Below the pieces are notes generated by a model. It worked only from the letters and a program-made list of their open reading frames with translations. It was not told the DNA's origin and did not search any database. A stretch of DNA of 64,000 nucleotides from Alnus glutinosa (taxonomy: Eukaryota; Streptophyta; Magnoliopsida; Fagales; Betulaceae). The stretch covers positions 32,553,261 to 32,617,260 of the forward strand of contig NC_084889.1 of the NCBI RefSeq assembly GCF_958979055.1, in the 5' to 3' direction. The translations under genes and the position numbers were made by a program. Positions 12,391-23,432 of this stretch are shown in pieces. Every line of letters starts with the position of its first letter. Within the stretch, counting starts at the first letter, position 1.

Positions 12391-12704
12391 CTAAACAATT
12401 CAATTTGAGAATTTAATCATAATAGGTAATTGAACAATCAAAAAACAAGAGGATTTTCCAACTACGAATTAATAGAGAGAATTTATTACAATCGTAATTA
12501 AACTACGTAATTATACGTACACATGGCTCATACCCACATCCTACTCTCACCCTAACATGTAATTAAGAGGCATTTATTAGAGACAATCTCATCGGGTGAT
12601 TCACACAAATAATATATAGGTAAAATACCTTAAAACATGAAAAAAAAAAAAAAAAAACACAAAAAAAACACAAAAAGAAAACACAAAAACAGAAACAAAA
12701 AACA
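12391..12704. other. 3' flank of the DUF4220 gene
   Basis: AT-rich, with A-rich runs at 12639-12700. Probably holds the 3' UTR of the minus-strand gene ending at 12705. No other feature seen. Confidence 0.4.
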
Positions 12705-14615
12705 TTAGTCACTAGTATAGAACTTTTCTGTCTTGTGGGCTAGGAGAAGCCAGACATGAGTGATCAACCCTCCACCTCGCCTCAGTTGCTCTGCATGGTA
12801 ATCCACCGGGCAATTACTTGCCGCATAACACAACATCTCCACCCAAACACTACTTATGATGTGCCATCTGTTTTCCATACCCATCAGACTCCTAGCAAGT
12901 CTTTGCGCGTCTCGAAGCACATCCCAATTAGATGTGACGATGCTTTCCTTATTTCTATCGAAGTTCGATTCCTCTGGAAGTTCGTCAGTTCTCAAAAGTC
13001 TACAAGCTTTGTGTTCATCTCTTATTATTGATGGTCCAGTTCTTAAGAACATCATCAGTTTAGTGTAGGCATGATGGAATATGACATCCGCTGTGGGGGT
13101 GCATAACATGTGAGGTCGCAAGGCAAGAAGATACATCATATAGTTCGACAACAGTTTGCTCATTTCTACATGGGAGTTTGCAGTAGCATATAAAACAATA
13201 TCTGAATCATAACATATGTCTGTTGCAATGTGCCATATGGTAATGCTCTTGTCAAAGTTCCTTTTAACACTCCATTTGAACTGGTTGAGGCATCCATACC
13301 TTTCAAGTGCCCATTGACCTCTTTGGCTGATGGGCTTTGGGTCTCTCACTTGATCCACCTCTTTCAACTCTTGCACTATCAGTTCTTTCAATACTTTGGG
13401 AAACCCCACTCGCTTCCTATTCGTAATCTTTCTGAAATCCATGTCCATGCCACGAAACTTGATGATTCTACTGAACTTTAAATGCTTGTCGTGAAGACAA
13501 AAGCTTAACAAATTAAATTGTCCCAATGAATTGGACCACCTCTTCCACTTACATGACTTTGGGCCAAGAACTCGCAAACACTGCATCATAAATGGCATAT
13601 TATGGTGCCTAATCATCTGGATTATTGCCCAATCTGAGAAAGGTAGCAGTATGATCTGATAAATCTCTAGAATGATAGTTATGATTAGCACGAAAAAGGT
13701 ATAGCCAGCATCCCAATGCTGTAAAATGTCTTTGCCTTTAAATATGATTGTGAATCCACATAAAATAGATGCTAAACTGAAGAAACTGATGATACGCAGA
13801 AAGCAGCCTGTCCGTGTATATATAATAGGTGCCTTTGTATAGAGTACATCATACATGAAGCCAAGTTCAGCATCTATGATTTTGAACATGTCCTCTGGCG
13901 AATATTCATCAATTGACATCCACGTAAGAGATTCATGAAAAGGCTTATAGAACCAGTTCTCAAGGTGAGGCTTGAAGCAATCAAAGCGATAATAAGCCTT
14001 TAAGATCAATTCCAGACCGGGAACATCCCTTGGTAGCTTTCGGAATAAAGCAGGAACATTTACTTCTTTTTCAATTTCCTCTGTGGTTAAACCAGAGTTC
14101 CTCAATGCTGACTTGAGAGCCCATGCTAACTCTCCGTACTTGATTATTCCGGCAAAAAACATTGGCAAGTATAGAAAAGAAATCGAAGTACCAGTCCAGC
14201 ACCTAACGAGGATAATGACTACAATTCCCACTTGGAAGATCAGGTTAAGTAGCTGCCTCAATCCCAATTTATTATCTTCTATCGAGTAGGCAGTAATGGT
14301 ATCCGGATTTCCAAGTTGGACTAAAAGTAAAGGTGCCAACAGTGCCTCTAGTTCCCTTGGGACGTTGTGTTGCTTAGTGTCACTTATTTCGATAGCACTG
14401 AGCTTGCCTATGATAACCTTTGCGACAGAACCAGTCAGCAAGTAGGCAGACCAAACTGTGAATCTTATCCAAAATCCTGGTATGTATCTTCTACGGTTGC
14501 CACACAGAGTGAGGACAGTTTGCAAGGTAAAGCTCACCAAAACTAGTATGTGGATTCCCCATTCATTCCATAGCCCCTTCAGTAGTCCTGGCACTGGGTA
14601 CTCTATGTGCACCAT
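12705..14615 (-). CDS. DUF4220/DUF594 multi-pass membrane protein (636 aa)
   Basis: An intact intronless plant membrane protein. The N-terminal part holds several hydrophobic helices (about residues 17-40, 47-70, 115-145) and matches the DUF4220 pattern (PGFWIRFTVWSAYLLTGSVAKVIIG, LLAPLLLVQLGNPDTITAYSIEDN). A second helix group lies at about 270-335. The C-terminal DUF594-type region shows WHIATDICYDSD, LSNYMMYLLALRPHML, the YTKLMMFL stretch and a cysteine-histidine rich end (WVEMLCYAASNC, HAEQLRRGGGLITHVWLLLAHKT). Length fits the family, which is usually single-exon and 600-750 residues. The biochemical role of the family is not established, and none is inferred. The ATG at 14615 gives the expected N-terminus (VPGLLKGLWNEWGIHILVLVSF). 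Dispersed-repeat sequence lies within 90 bp upstream. Confidence 0.93.
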   Translation of the reverse strand: MVHIEYPVPGLLKGLWNEWGIHILVLVSFTLQTVLTLCGNRRRYIPGFWIRFTVWSAYLLTGSVAKVIIGKLSAIEISDTKQHNVPRELEALLAPLLLVQLGNPDTITAYSIEDNKLGLRQLLNLIFQVGIVVIILVRCWTGTSISFLYLPMFFAGIIKYGELAWALKSALRNSGLTTEEIEKEVNVPALFRKLPRDVPGLELILKAYYRFDCFKPHLENWFYKPFHESLTWMSIDEYSPEDMFKIIDAELGFMYDVLYTKAPIIYTRTGCFLRIISFFSLASILCGFTIIFKGKDILQHWDAGYTFFVLIITIILEIYQIILLPFSDWAIIQMIRHHNMPFMMQCLRVLGPKSCKWKRWSNSLGQFNLLSFCLHDKHLKFSRIIKFRGMDMDFRKITNRKRVGFPKVLKELIVQELKEVDQVRDPKPISQRGQWALERYGCLNQFKWSVKRNFDKSITIWHIATDICYDSDIVLYATANSHVEMSKLLSNYMMYLLALRPHMLCTPTADVIFHHAYTKLMMFLRTGPSIIRDEHKACRLLRTDELPEESNFDRNKESIVTSNWDVLRDAQRLARSLMGMENRWHIISSVWVEMLCYAASNCPVDYHAEQLRRGGGLITHVWLLLAHKTEKFYTSD

Positions 14616-14702
14616 TTCTCCTTTTGTAACTGCAACTGAAAGATTAGCAGACTTTCTTAGTGTAATATATGATCATTTCATCACAGTTTCGTAGAATACA
14701 GA

Positions 14703-14785
14703 TTATTAAATGATTAAATCAACAATTTCTTATCATCTCAAGCTTTTGGAATAAAGTGGTAATATAACATGGTATATGTTAGGTT
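14703..14785. repeat. Dispersed repeat fragment upstream of the DUF4220 gene
   Basis: Carries ATTAAATGATTAAAT, AAGCTTTTGGAATAAAGTGG and AACATGGTAT, all typical of the family described at 44675-44940. Confidence 0.6.
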
Positions 14786-14819
14786 TTGTGTTGGCAAAAT
14801 TATGTGTCAAAACAAATTG

Positions 14820-15410
14820 GTGTGAGTCTAAGTTTTATTAGGCTAAGTTGGCACTTGATCTGGAATACAAGATCTTGATGGTCTGAATAGCTCAGTTGGA
14901 GTACTCTCGGTTGTTGGGCGTCCGCATGAGACATTTGTACGAAGAACAGGTGCTCACAGGCCTAATCACTCGATTGGGATGGCGATCCCAAGGGGTCCGA
15001 ACGGCCTATTTCAAAGCATACATTGTTCTGGATTCACTTGGTTGGAAGGTCGATTGGAGCTCGCTTGAACAAAAATGGACAAATTGAAGAGTCTAGAAAA
15101 GGTGTGAGTAGACTCACGGTCGGTTGGCGGTCAAACAACATAAGTATAAAGAAGCCACAGAGCGGCTCGGTTGCACCCACAGTCGGACATCGTCTGAACG
15201 GATCATGGAATGAGGAAATAATGAAGGCTGGCTAAACATCTCGGTCGCTGTCATGGTTGGATGACTTCCAAATGGGAAGAATATCATATATTGGTAGAAG
15301 CATCGAATCAGACCAGCGGTCGGACCACGTTCGAACGTTGACAACTAACTAGTAATTCGTGCAACCCTAGTCGTGTCTGGACGAGAAACTTACCCGTTCG
15401 AACACCTCTT
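14820..15410. repeat. GC-richer unclassified repeat with recurring GGTCGGAC..CGTTCGAACG motifs
   Basis: Related words recur at about 15116-15135 (ACGGTCGGTTGGCGGTC), 15179-15200 (CAGTCGGACATCGTCTGAACG), 15311-15340 (GCGGTCGGACCACGTTCGAACG) and 15370-15402. No long open frame. It looks like part of an LTR retroelement, but no ends are visible. Confidence 0.4.
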
Positions 15411-15589
15411 AAAAAAATAATAATAATAAATAATAATGTTTTAGAATTTTAATTGCATCAAAGGATTGTTTTATTCCCCGGGTCTATTTAAGCATCATAA
15501 TACACGATTTTTTTATAAACTGTGAGGCCATTGTTTTGTGCAGTAAGAGAGACATTGTGCATGTTGATGCATTCTACGGAAAATTTTAA

Positions 15590-15715
15590 AAGATGGTTGA
15601 AATTTAAAAAAAATTGAAAGATAGATATTCTAAATTAATACTTTCTAAAGTTTGGGTACCGTTTTGCAAAAGTGATGAAAGATCAGGAGTTATAAGTGAA
15701 GTTCGCCCAATATTT
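15590..15715. repeat. Partial copy of the 'TTCACTTATAAC' MITE family
   Basis: Matches the right half of 54374-54836 (GATGGTTGAAATT, GATATTCTAAATTAATACTTT, GAGTTATAAGTGAAGTTC). The left half is missing. Confidence 0.6.
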
Positions 15716-15929
15716 AATTAAGAAAAAGTACACAAAAACTAAAAATATCAAGAATATATACCTTAGAGCGTTGGTGATATCTTCCTTTTACCTAAAAAAT
15801 GCTAATAGAGCTTTTATTTAAAAATAACATTCTACTATTGTATTAAGAATTCAACAGTCAACTTAAATATGTAAAGCGTCTAAAATGTGCAGAGAAAAGC
15901 ATAATTCAAATAAAAATACTATCTTAGAG

Positions 15930-17015
15930 TATTCCCAGTAGCTATCCAACCATTTTCCTTAAATATATGGAACAAAACTACTTTTTATTTCCCTAAACAA
16001 ATACACTCTATAATAATTTCCCTTTATATTTCCTTATAATATTAAAATCTTGTTTTTAATTTTTTCTTTTGTTTTTTTATTCATTTCTTTTCTTCTCTGT
16101 CTCACGCAAGATGTAGAAAGCCTCCATCCCTTCTGTTTCTTCCTTTTGAACATCACAGAGAGAGGCACGATCGATAGAGAGAGAGGGAGACATTAAGATA
16201 GAGAGAGAGAGAGAGAGACGATCGACAAAGAGAGCTCGGGAAAGTTTGAGGGAGAGAGAGAGAGATGCAGAGAACTGACAAAGAGAGGGAGATGACGCCG
16301 ATGGGTTGACCGACACTGTGGGTGTTGGTGAAAGAGATCCTAGGCCAAAAGCCATTTCTAAATAGTTTAGTGAGCCCCATAATTACAGAGCTTGAACACG
16401 TTTCTGAGATTAGAGAGATTGCCTTGGGTCTAAGCCACCTCCGACAGCTTCTAAGCCCTGGGTCTCCTTCGATGAGGTAATCTCTATATTTACTAGGTTA
16501 TTTTATGGGTATTCGGCTGTTGTGGAAATTAGTTGGCCAAATGGCTGAAGTTTGAAAGTTGAGGCTAGTAACGAAAGTTGCAAATTTATTTGGTGATTTT
16601 GGATTAATTGATGGTCAGCTGGTAGCCTGGTAGAAAGAAATCGGAGGTGTTGTTGATGGGTTTGTGTTTCTTCGGTGGTTGCAAATGATGGAATGTTGCA
16701 GCCGTGCAGGGAGGTGAGAATGGTGAAGGGAAGAGGGAGATGGGAGTTCTGAGAGAGAAAGAAGAAAGGGATTGGGACTTGGGAGACATGGGAGGATAGA
16801 GGAGAGAGGTTGTGGGTTTTTTTAGGATTATAAGAATCTATGGAAATGTTACAATACTACATAATGCATTGGGTAACACTGTAGCATTCCTAATGTATAG
16901 GGAAGGGAATATATAAGGAAGCTGTTGTAGGTGAGTTTTTGTATTTTTCATATTTTTTTTTTTGTATTTTTTGAGATTTTTCCTAAATTTAGGGAACAAA
17001 ACCCCTTATAAGGTG
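15930..17015. repeat. Repeat-bounded segment with GA-rich core
   Basis: The ends (TTTATTTCCCTAAACAAATACACTC and TTTTTCCTAAATTTAGGGAACAAAA) relate to the repeats at 8797 and 18500. The core (16140-16350) is a (GA)n-rich block. Open frames here are low-complexity Ser/Leu runs and are not supported as genes. It could be a larger relative of the repeat carrying extra DNA. Confidence 0.4.
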
Positions 17016-17883
17016 TATCCACGTGTAAGAATTAATTCTTTTCTTTTTTTAAATAATCAAGTATCTCAAAATTTTAAATTAATAAAAAATAAAAAGATTT
17101 AATCACTTAATTAACATTGTAACAGTTATTATATGAACAAAAATAAGAACAAATCGGAACAGATAGACAAGAAGAAGAAGGGAGGGGGAAGACATGCATA
17201 ATTATATTGCCGGTTTCAGTCAAATTAATAGTACTGAAAAAAATTAAAAATTAAAAATTATTCCCTATCCCCACTAAACTATAATTGTAAATTTCCAGCT
17301 TCAATTTCTTTCTTACACATTTTTCTTTGGTTTTCCCAGGAAAAATATCGTCCATGGCCGGACCGATTCAAACAATTAATGACCACCGAAGTAGCAAAAA
17401 GATATTTACATTAAGTAGTCGATCGACCCTGATCTCCATAAACTCTCTTTCTAAAAAATCACATTCTATCACCTACGTATTTGGGCAGAACTAGAATTTT
17501 AAAAGTAAAAATAGATTTTAAGAATAAAAATTAATTTTTAAAGGTCTGTCTCATAAAAATAAAAAAAAGATTTTTTATTTTTTATTTTTATTTTTATTTT
17601 TTATTTTTAGTAATATTGATCACTAGCTAGTGATAATGACAAAGCAGTTAATTAAGTGAAAAATTATAGCAATAATAGTAACAGAAATAAGAAATAGATG
17701 TCAAAGTATATATATTTTGCATTAATCCAAAACAAAACATGCACAAACCTTAATTAGCCGGTGCGTTACGTTCCTGAATCCAGCAAGACAGAATGTGTTG
17801 TAGTTTAGTGCTTACATACTTACATTGCAGCAACCAGGAAACTGATGTATATATATATATGCAAGAGCTGAGGTTAACTTTGA
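17016..17883. other. Gene-free AT-rich stretch
   Basis: A/T-rich simple sequence (for example 17560-17610) and nothing I can name. Confidence 0.4.
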
Positions 17884-17980
17884 TCAAAAGGATTCCTGGC
17901 CTTCATCGAATGGTGCACCCTTTGCTTCATTTGCAAGATGATTGATTGAAAGTTTCTTCTTTACCTGCCATGGTAGATGC
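17884..17980 (-). other. Orphan terminal-exon candidate
   Basis: On the minus strand an acceptor (TTTCTATGTACAG) at 17981 is followed by an open 97-base run to TGA. It encodes one base plus 32 codons reading HLPWQVKKKLSINHLANEA then KGAPFDEGQESF. The composition looks protein-like, but no upstream exon was found within 500 bp. It may be the last exon of a decayed or fragmentary gene. Product not recognised. Confidence 0.25.
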
Positions 17981-18499
17981 CTGTACATAGAAAATGTGAA
18001 TTAAATAACCAAAAGGAAGAAAGTTAATCATCTTCTTTGATGTGCTTTATATATAGCAGATATATATATACCTTAATGATCCTTTGCTTATCTGTTTAAT
18101 TATTTTTCAGTTTTATATTCAATTGGGATGCTTAACTTGGAACAGTGTTTTTTATTTTTGCTTTATTCCTTGGGAAAATTATTCAATAGTGAAGTACCCT
18201 ACCACGAATTTAAGGATCTAGCTATGGAAACACAAGAACTTTATGCTTTTTAGTCCTATGTTTTTGATCTGTACAGGAGTATCGTGGAATGGAATCCCAC
18301 CCTCTTTTGTAATAAAAAGAAATATGTGAAAAAAAAGAAAAAAAAAAAAGAAAAGAAAGAGCGGATGCGTAGAGAGAGATCAGGACTTAATTAGATGATT
18401 AATTAAGTCCTATGATCCTTGGTGTCCATTATTCAAAATACCAATGTACGTACGTCTTGACTAAATAAGATCTCATTAGTAAAACATTTTCTTTCTTTC

Positions 18500-19066
18500 T
18501 AATTGAAGGATGGGAAAAGGGCCACTGAGAAAGATCTTTCACACTCCTGATTTGGACAAGCCTTCACTTCAATGACCAAAACAAGCTATTCTACCATAAC
18601 GTACTTATAGTACATTATAGGCTTATCAGATAAAATGTTTAATTTTATAATTCACAGTTAACTGATCAATTTAACTAGTCATAAGAAAATTGTGAATTAG
18701 ATTTTTAGAGCACTACGAGTAGCTTCTCTTAAACTTTTCTTCAATTTAAAGAACTAAATCACTTATTGCATTCCTATTTAAATGCACTCCATAATAGCTT
18801 CCTTTATTTTTTTTCCATGTATATATATATACCATTTAAATATTCTTTAAATTAAATGCTACGGAAAAAAGATAGAAAAGAGAAATAATTTAAATGTTGT
18901 TTTAAATAAACGCTAGAGAAATGAGAGAGGAAAGAAAAAGTTTTTTATATTAAAATAATGTTAAAAAAACTACTTTTGCTTCCCTATATTTAAGGGTACA
19001 ACTTTTGGTTCCTCTTGGTGTTTCCTTAGTTTATTGAACAACAATTAAATCTAATATCAAGGTTCT
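18500..19066. repeat. Dispersed repeat, copy 2 of the ~530-bp pair
   Basis: Direct, diverged copy of 8797-9336 with the same block order along its full length. A short (TA)n replaces part of the middle (18821-18831). Confidence 0.75.
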
Positions 19067-19948
19067 TTTTTTATAAAAAGAATGAGATTTAAAGAAGTTG
19101 TTGTTAGTACTCTTTTTTTTTTCTTTTTTTTTTTTTCTTTTTTTAACAAAAGATTTAAGTATTTTATTGATCAAAGATCATGAGCATAAAGCTCTTATAT
19201 CACGAAGCATAAAACTCTACAAAATCGTAGCCACATGCTATGAGGTTACATAGTCATAGCTAGATACAAACAAAATTCTTACAATAAGTGTTATCTATGA
19301 CTTTCATTATCCGCTAACCCATGTACAAAAATAGTTAAAGAACATATCAGTTCCGACTAGATTAGATCTAAGACAAGGGTAGTCAAACATCCTAAAAATT
19401 TATTTCAACTGGCCTTAAGGAGATAATCCCTCACACCGAAATATCTAGGCCATGAAAGATAACCCCTCACACCTGACTAACCTTCATCTCATAGATTGCC
19501 CATGAGAGCAGATCTACAGAGAAGAAAACTCTTATTCATAGCAAAAACATAACCAGGAAACAGTAACAGCGGCCAGGAAGGAGATCATGAACGACACAAC
19601 ACGGAGGTGGATTGACGGATACATAGCGGAGATGCCAAAATTGGAAGACTTCAATTAACTCATGAATTATAATTTCTCAAATAAAATATTATGATAATCT
19701 AAATAAATTGATTTTGTCTAAATAATGTCAAGTTTTAGGTTGTTTGTAGCTAGAGCACTAATGCTAACACAGGAATATAACAAAACTAAAAAATGGAAGT
19801 TTAGAAACATCCAAACGAAAGTAAATATTACATTAACCCTTACGTTCTCAAGCCTCTATTGCGTCTCCATGGTCTTCCACAACTGTCGAGTGTCGATTTA
19901 GCTATACGTGGCCCTACTACTTGGTTTTTCTGGTCAAGCTTTTTCTTA
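19067..19948. other. Gene-free stretch
   Basis: T-rich run (19111-19144), then moderately complex sequence with many small direct repeats (ATAACCCCTCACACC, AGATAATCCCTCACACC at about 19420-19475). No gene or element ends recognised. Confidence 0.4.
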
Positions 19949-20310
19949 TGCTCCATTTGTTTCGACGTAAATTGTCTTTCGTCGAAAAATATTTTCAACA
20001 AAATTATTTTTCAAAAAAAAAAAATGATTTTTCTGAAAATATTTTTTGGTGTTTGGCTCATATGAAAAAATTAATAACGGCGTAAAACAGAATCCGACAG
20101 CCACTGCAGGAATCCGGCGACGTCCGGCCTCTGTCGCCAGATTCCGACCAATTTCATAAGAATCCTGCAGAAATTTCAAGATTCCAGCCAAACTAGCAAG
20201 AATCCGGCGATACTGATAAGGTTCCGGCTAGTTTGGCAGGAATCTGGTCCGCCAGAATCCGATGACCATTGTCGAAATCTGGTCAGGGCCACCAGATTCC
20301 AGCAATCAAA
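19949..20310. mobile_element. Truncated copy of the 'TGCTCCGTTTGTTTCGACG' MITE
   Basis: Left end TGCTCCATTTGTTTCGACGTAAA matches 20909, followed by the same TTTTTGGTGTTTGGC block and a core rich in ATTCCGGC/GCCGGAAT words. No right terminal repeat is present. Confidence 0.7.
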
Positions 20311-20908
20311 TACCAAAATTCAAAGATCTATGGCAGTAGAGTTGGGCTACAAACAAACTCCAATGCCCGGTAGTGGTGGATTCTCACAAACGTACGTGCA
20401 AGAATGAAGAGTTTAAGTTTAGAAAACGATTTACGGTTTTCATTCGACCACCATGTACACTAACCTGACACTGACTTGTACGGATTGGTTTCTAATAGCA
20501 AAGCAGAGGCAGGCCAAGAGTTCATTCTTGTTTCGGCGTGAACAACGTTTTCCTCTTGTCTTTGATAGAATTCCAACCTGCCTTCGCCAATTTTATTTTT
20601 TAAAAAATAATATTTAATAAAACGACATTGTTTTATGGTTTTGGTGATATTTTTAATTTTTTAAAAGTAAAACTATGTCGTTTTCAGCCCTAAAAATTTA
20701 CTCCTCCCGTTGCAAACCCTAAATCAATTTGATCTCATATGCTATTTAATTTTTCAAGAGTCTTTGTTTGTGCCTGTGTCCTCTCTATTTTCTTTTTACA
20801 TTCTTTTGAGATGAATACTCTTTCTTTCTCGGCCGGAGTTCCATTTTCGTATCTTTTTCACCCCTTGAAGGGAGGTGTCTTAGTCTAGTTAGGACAAAAA
20901 CTAATTAA
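20311..20908. other. Gene-free stretch between MITE copies
   Basis: No gene. TTTTTAAAAAATAATATT-type simple sequence and a T/C-rich block at 20755-20860. Confidence 0.35.
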
Positions 20909-21706
20909 TGCTCCGTTTGTTTCGACGTAAAATGGTTTCCGTCGTAAAATGGTTTCAGGGAAGTCATTTTTCAGGAAACCATTTTCCGTCGAAAGCATTT
21001 TTCGGTGTTTGACGCGTACGGAAAATTGCAAATATTTTTTTTATATTTTTATTCAATCATATTAACTTATAAAAATCAATTTTTATTCACAACATAAAAA
21101 TATTAATGTAAAATAATATAAAAATCATCGATGACGAGATTCGGTCACTAACCGACAAGATTCTGACCATTTTTACCTGATTCCGACTAATAAAGCCAGA
21201 ATTCGAGATAAAGACTAGAATCCGGACAGTTTCGTCAGAATCTGGGATAGCCGGATTCCGGCGAAAGTGGCCGGATTCCGACAGTTTCGCCGGAATCCGG
21301 CACAAAAGGCCGGATCTGGCCAGATCCGCCCGGCCGTTCTGGCCAGGGCCGGCCGGGATCCGGCCTCTCTGGCCAGATCCAGCCAGCCGGCCGGAATCTG
21401 GCTCTCTGGCCAGATGGCCGGATTCCGGTCAGATTGGTCGCCGGAATCTAGCTGACTGGATTCCGGCGAAGGTGGCCGGATTCCGTCGCTAGATTCCCGC
21501 GACATTAACCGGATGTTGTCGGATTCCGATACCGGCAATATTTCGATGGTGGTCGGAATCCGTAAATCATTTTCCGAAATTTACTAAGCATTTTTGGTCA
21601 AACAGAAATCATTTTCTAGTTGACTATTATTTTCGCCCCTACCAGACACCGGAAAATGCCGAAATCATTTTCCAGAAAATCATTTTACGCTGAAACAGAA
21701 GGAGCA
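20909..21706. mobile_element. MITE (798 bp), TAA target duplication, GC-rich repetitive core
   Basis: Terminal repeats TGCTCCGTTTGTTTCGACGT and ACGCTGAAACAGAAGGAGCA are inverted; TAA flanks both ends (20906-20908, 21707-21709). Subterminal AAAATGGTTTC / GAAATCATTTT blocks are also inverted. The core (about 21170-21560) is built from repeated ATTCCGGC/GCCGGAAT words in both orientations. TAA duplications suggest the PIF/Harbinger superfamily. No transposase. Confidence 0.85.
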
Positions 21707-21813
21707 TAAGAGTTTTCATCTCATATGAAGACAAGGCATCATCATCTGTGACGAATATAAAATATCTTCCTCTTAGAAGAAGACGAGACATCTTCATTTG
21801 TGATAAGGACTAA

Positions 21814-22440
21814 GGTCTCGTTTGGTTTGCAGAATAGATTCTTAGAAATGAATGACTAAGGAATGACTATTCCATAGCCTATGTTTGGTAGGGGTTTATT
21901 TCTTAGAATAATTATTCTCATTGAAATAACTATTCGCTTACGAAGAGGAATATATTACATTTCTAGAAAAATCAACTCATTATTTTTTATTTCCTCTCAT
22001 TTTTTAATTTTATTTTTTTTAAAAAAAAAACCTAACCTACACGTTACATATGTAGCTGGCCAACCACCCCAAGGAAGGAGCTGGGGGTGGTCGCACTACC
22101 TCTAGAACGGCTCGTGGTGGACCTCCAAGGCGTTTCGGGGGTGGTGCGACCACCCAGGAGCATTTCGCAGTGGCCTGTGCCACCCCCTATGATATTAGGG
22201 TGGTCGGCCACCCAATTTTCAATTTTTTTTTTCTATATTATTAGAGTTTTTTTTTTAAAAAAAAAAAAAAGAAATAATGTGAGAGTTTTCAGTAATTTTG
22301 ATTTGATTCAAATTAAAAAATATATGTGTTGTCATCAAACTAAGGAGTAGAAATAGTTATTTCATTCAATTCTCTTTCATTCTCACTAATAACTATTTCA
22401 TTTCCCATTAGAATACTCATTCCACAAACCAAACGAGGCC
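21814..22440. mobile_element. PIF/Harbinger (Tourist-like) MITE, 627 bp
   Basis: Flanked by TAA (21811-21813 and 22441-22443). The TIRs read GGTCTCGTTTGGTTTGC on the left and, reversed, GGCCTCGTTTGGTTTGTGG on the right. The core carries GC-rich inverted words (GGGGTGGTCGCACTACC / GGGGTGGTGCGACCACC). No coding capacity. Confidence 0.87.
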
Positions 22441-22655
22441 TAAGAATCTTCTGTAGATCTCTTCCTATGCTTTCGCCTAATTTCACCTCGAAGAGGCTGA
22501 ACCTAAATTTGGAAAAGAGCGGGAGGTCAATCATTCCAACGACTTTTCGACAATTGGGGAGGCGAAATGTGAAAACTCTATTTATGACTCTGCCAACTCT
22601 GACGCACACCGTATTTTTTCCATAGACCAATCTAGACCAATATTTATATATGAAT

Positions 22656-22674
22656 CCCCCCCCCCCCCCCCCCC
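22656..22674. repeat. Poly-C run (19 C)
   Basis: Uninterrupted C tract (G tract on the minus strand). Could form a quadruplex or i-motif and is prone to length error in sequencing. Confidence 0.85.
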
Positions 22675-22700
22675 TTCCCTTCAACTCTCCCAATAAATTA

Positions 22701-22827
22701 GAGTAATGTTATTTGCACACTTTAATTTGTATGCACACTCTGTACACAAAGTGTGTTGGTTTTCATTTTAAAAAAATATATATATATGCGAAGACATTGT
22801 GTACAAAGTGTGCAAATAGTATTACTC
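22701..22827. mobile_element. 127-bp MITE with perfect 9-bp target duplication
   Basis: TIRs are GAGTAATGTTATTTGCACAC and, reversed on the right, GAGTAATACTATTTGCACAC. AATAAATTA flanks both sides (22692-22700, 22828-22836). A 9-bp duplication fits the Mutator superfamily. Confidence 0.88.
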
Positions 22828-23085
22828 AATAAATTAAACCATTAAAGGATTTTTTGTACTTTTCCATTGTATCGGTTTGAGCCGGTCGGAAAAGTAAGGA
22901 AGCGATATATTTTGATACACGTGACATGCATATTTATGTGTAAATATTTTTCTATTCAATGCTAAAAATAAAAATAAAATAACTAAATAAAGAAAAGAAA
23001 GAGGACAGAGTAGAGGGCCTAGAGACTATTAGAGAAACAAAGAAAACTTGAGCTTATTCTTGATTGATAGAAAACTAAAGCCGCT

Positions 23086-23242
23086 CTTTACACTTATTTC
23101 TAATACTTATTTTATATTGATTGACGTTACATATTTTAAATGGCTTTTATTTTTTATTTTTGAAGTGACTGATATGAAAAGCCATTTAAAATACATTATC
23201 TACGTTAATCAATATAAAATAAATATGATAAATTAGTGTAAA
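23086..23242. mobile_element. Foldback MITE
   Basis: The left arm (CTTTACACTTATTTCTAATA, TTATTTTATATTGATTGACG, TTTTAAATGGCTTTT) is mirrored by the right arm (AAAAGCCATTTAAAATACAT, ATCAATATAAAATAAATATG, TTAGTGTAAAG). Almost the whole element forms one hairpin. The right flank carries GCATTACTC, as in the 22701 and 33754 elements. Confidence 0.75.
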
Positions 23243-23432
23243 GAAATAGCATTACTCTTGATAAAAAGAATGATGATAAGCAAATTGCTTATTCCTCTTT
23301 ACATCTACAAGGAATGAACCAAATGATGTAGTTAGCTAGGCTACTTCCCCTAGTAATGAGAAGTGGAAATTCGTTTTTCTTGTTTTCTCTCTTCTTCTTT
23401 TTTAAACCTCTAATTGATGCGGTACTTCTCCT

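Noticed and set aside
14884..14960. tRNA-like start (AATAGCTCAGTTGGAGTAC) suggesting a tRNA or SINE
   Set aside because: A box A match is present, but no box B at the right distance and no cloverleaf can be drawn.
16077..16789. Open frames of 61-92 codons on the minus strand
   Set aside because: They are translations of (GA)n and low-complexity DNA (Ser/Leu runs), with no domain and no splice-supported partner.
21215..21538. 107-codon minus-strand frame rich in Pro, Ser and Arg
   Set aside because: It lies wholly inside the GC-rich repetitive core of a MITE.
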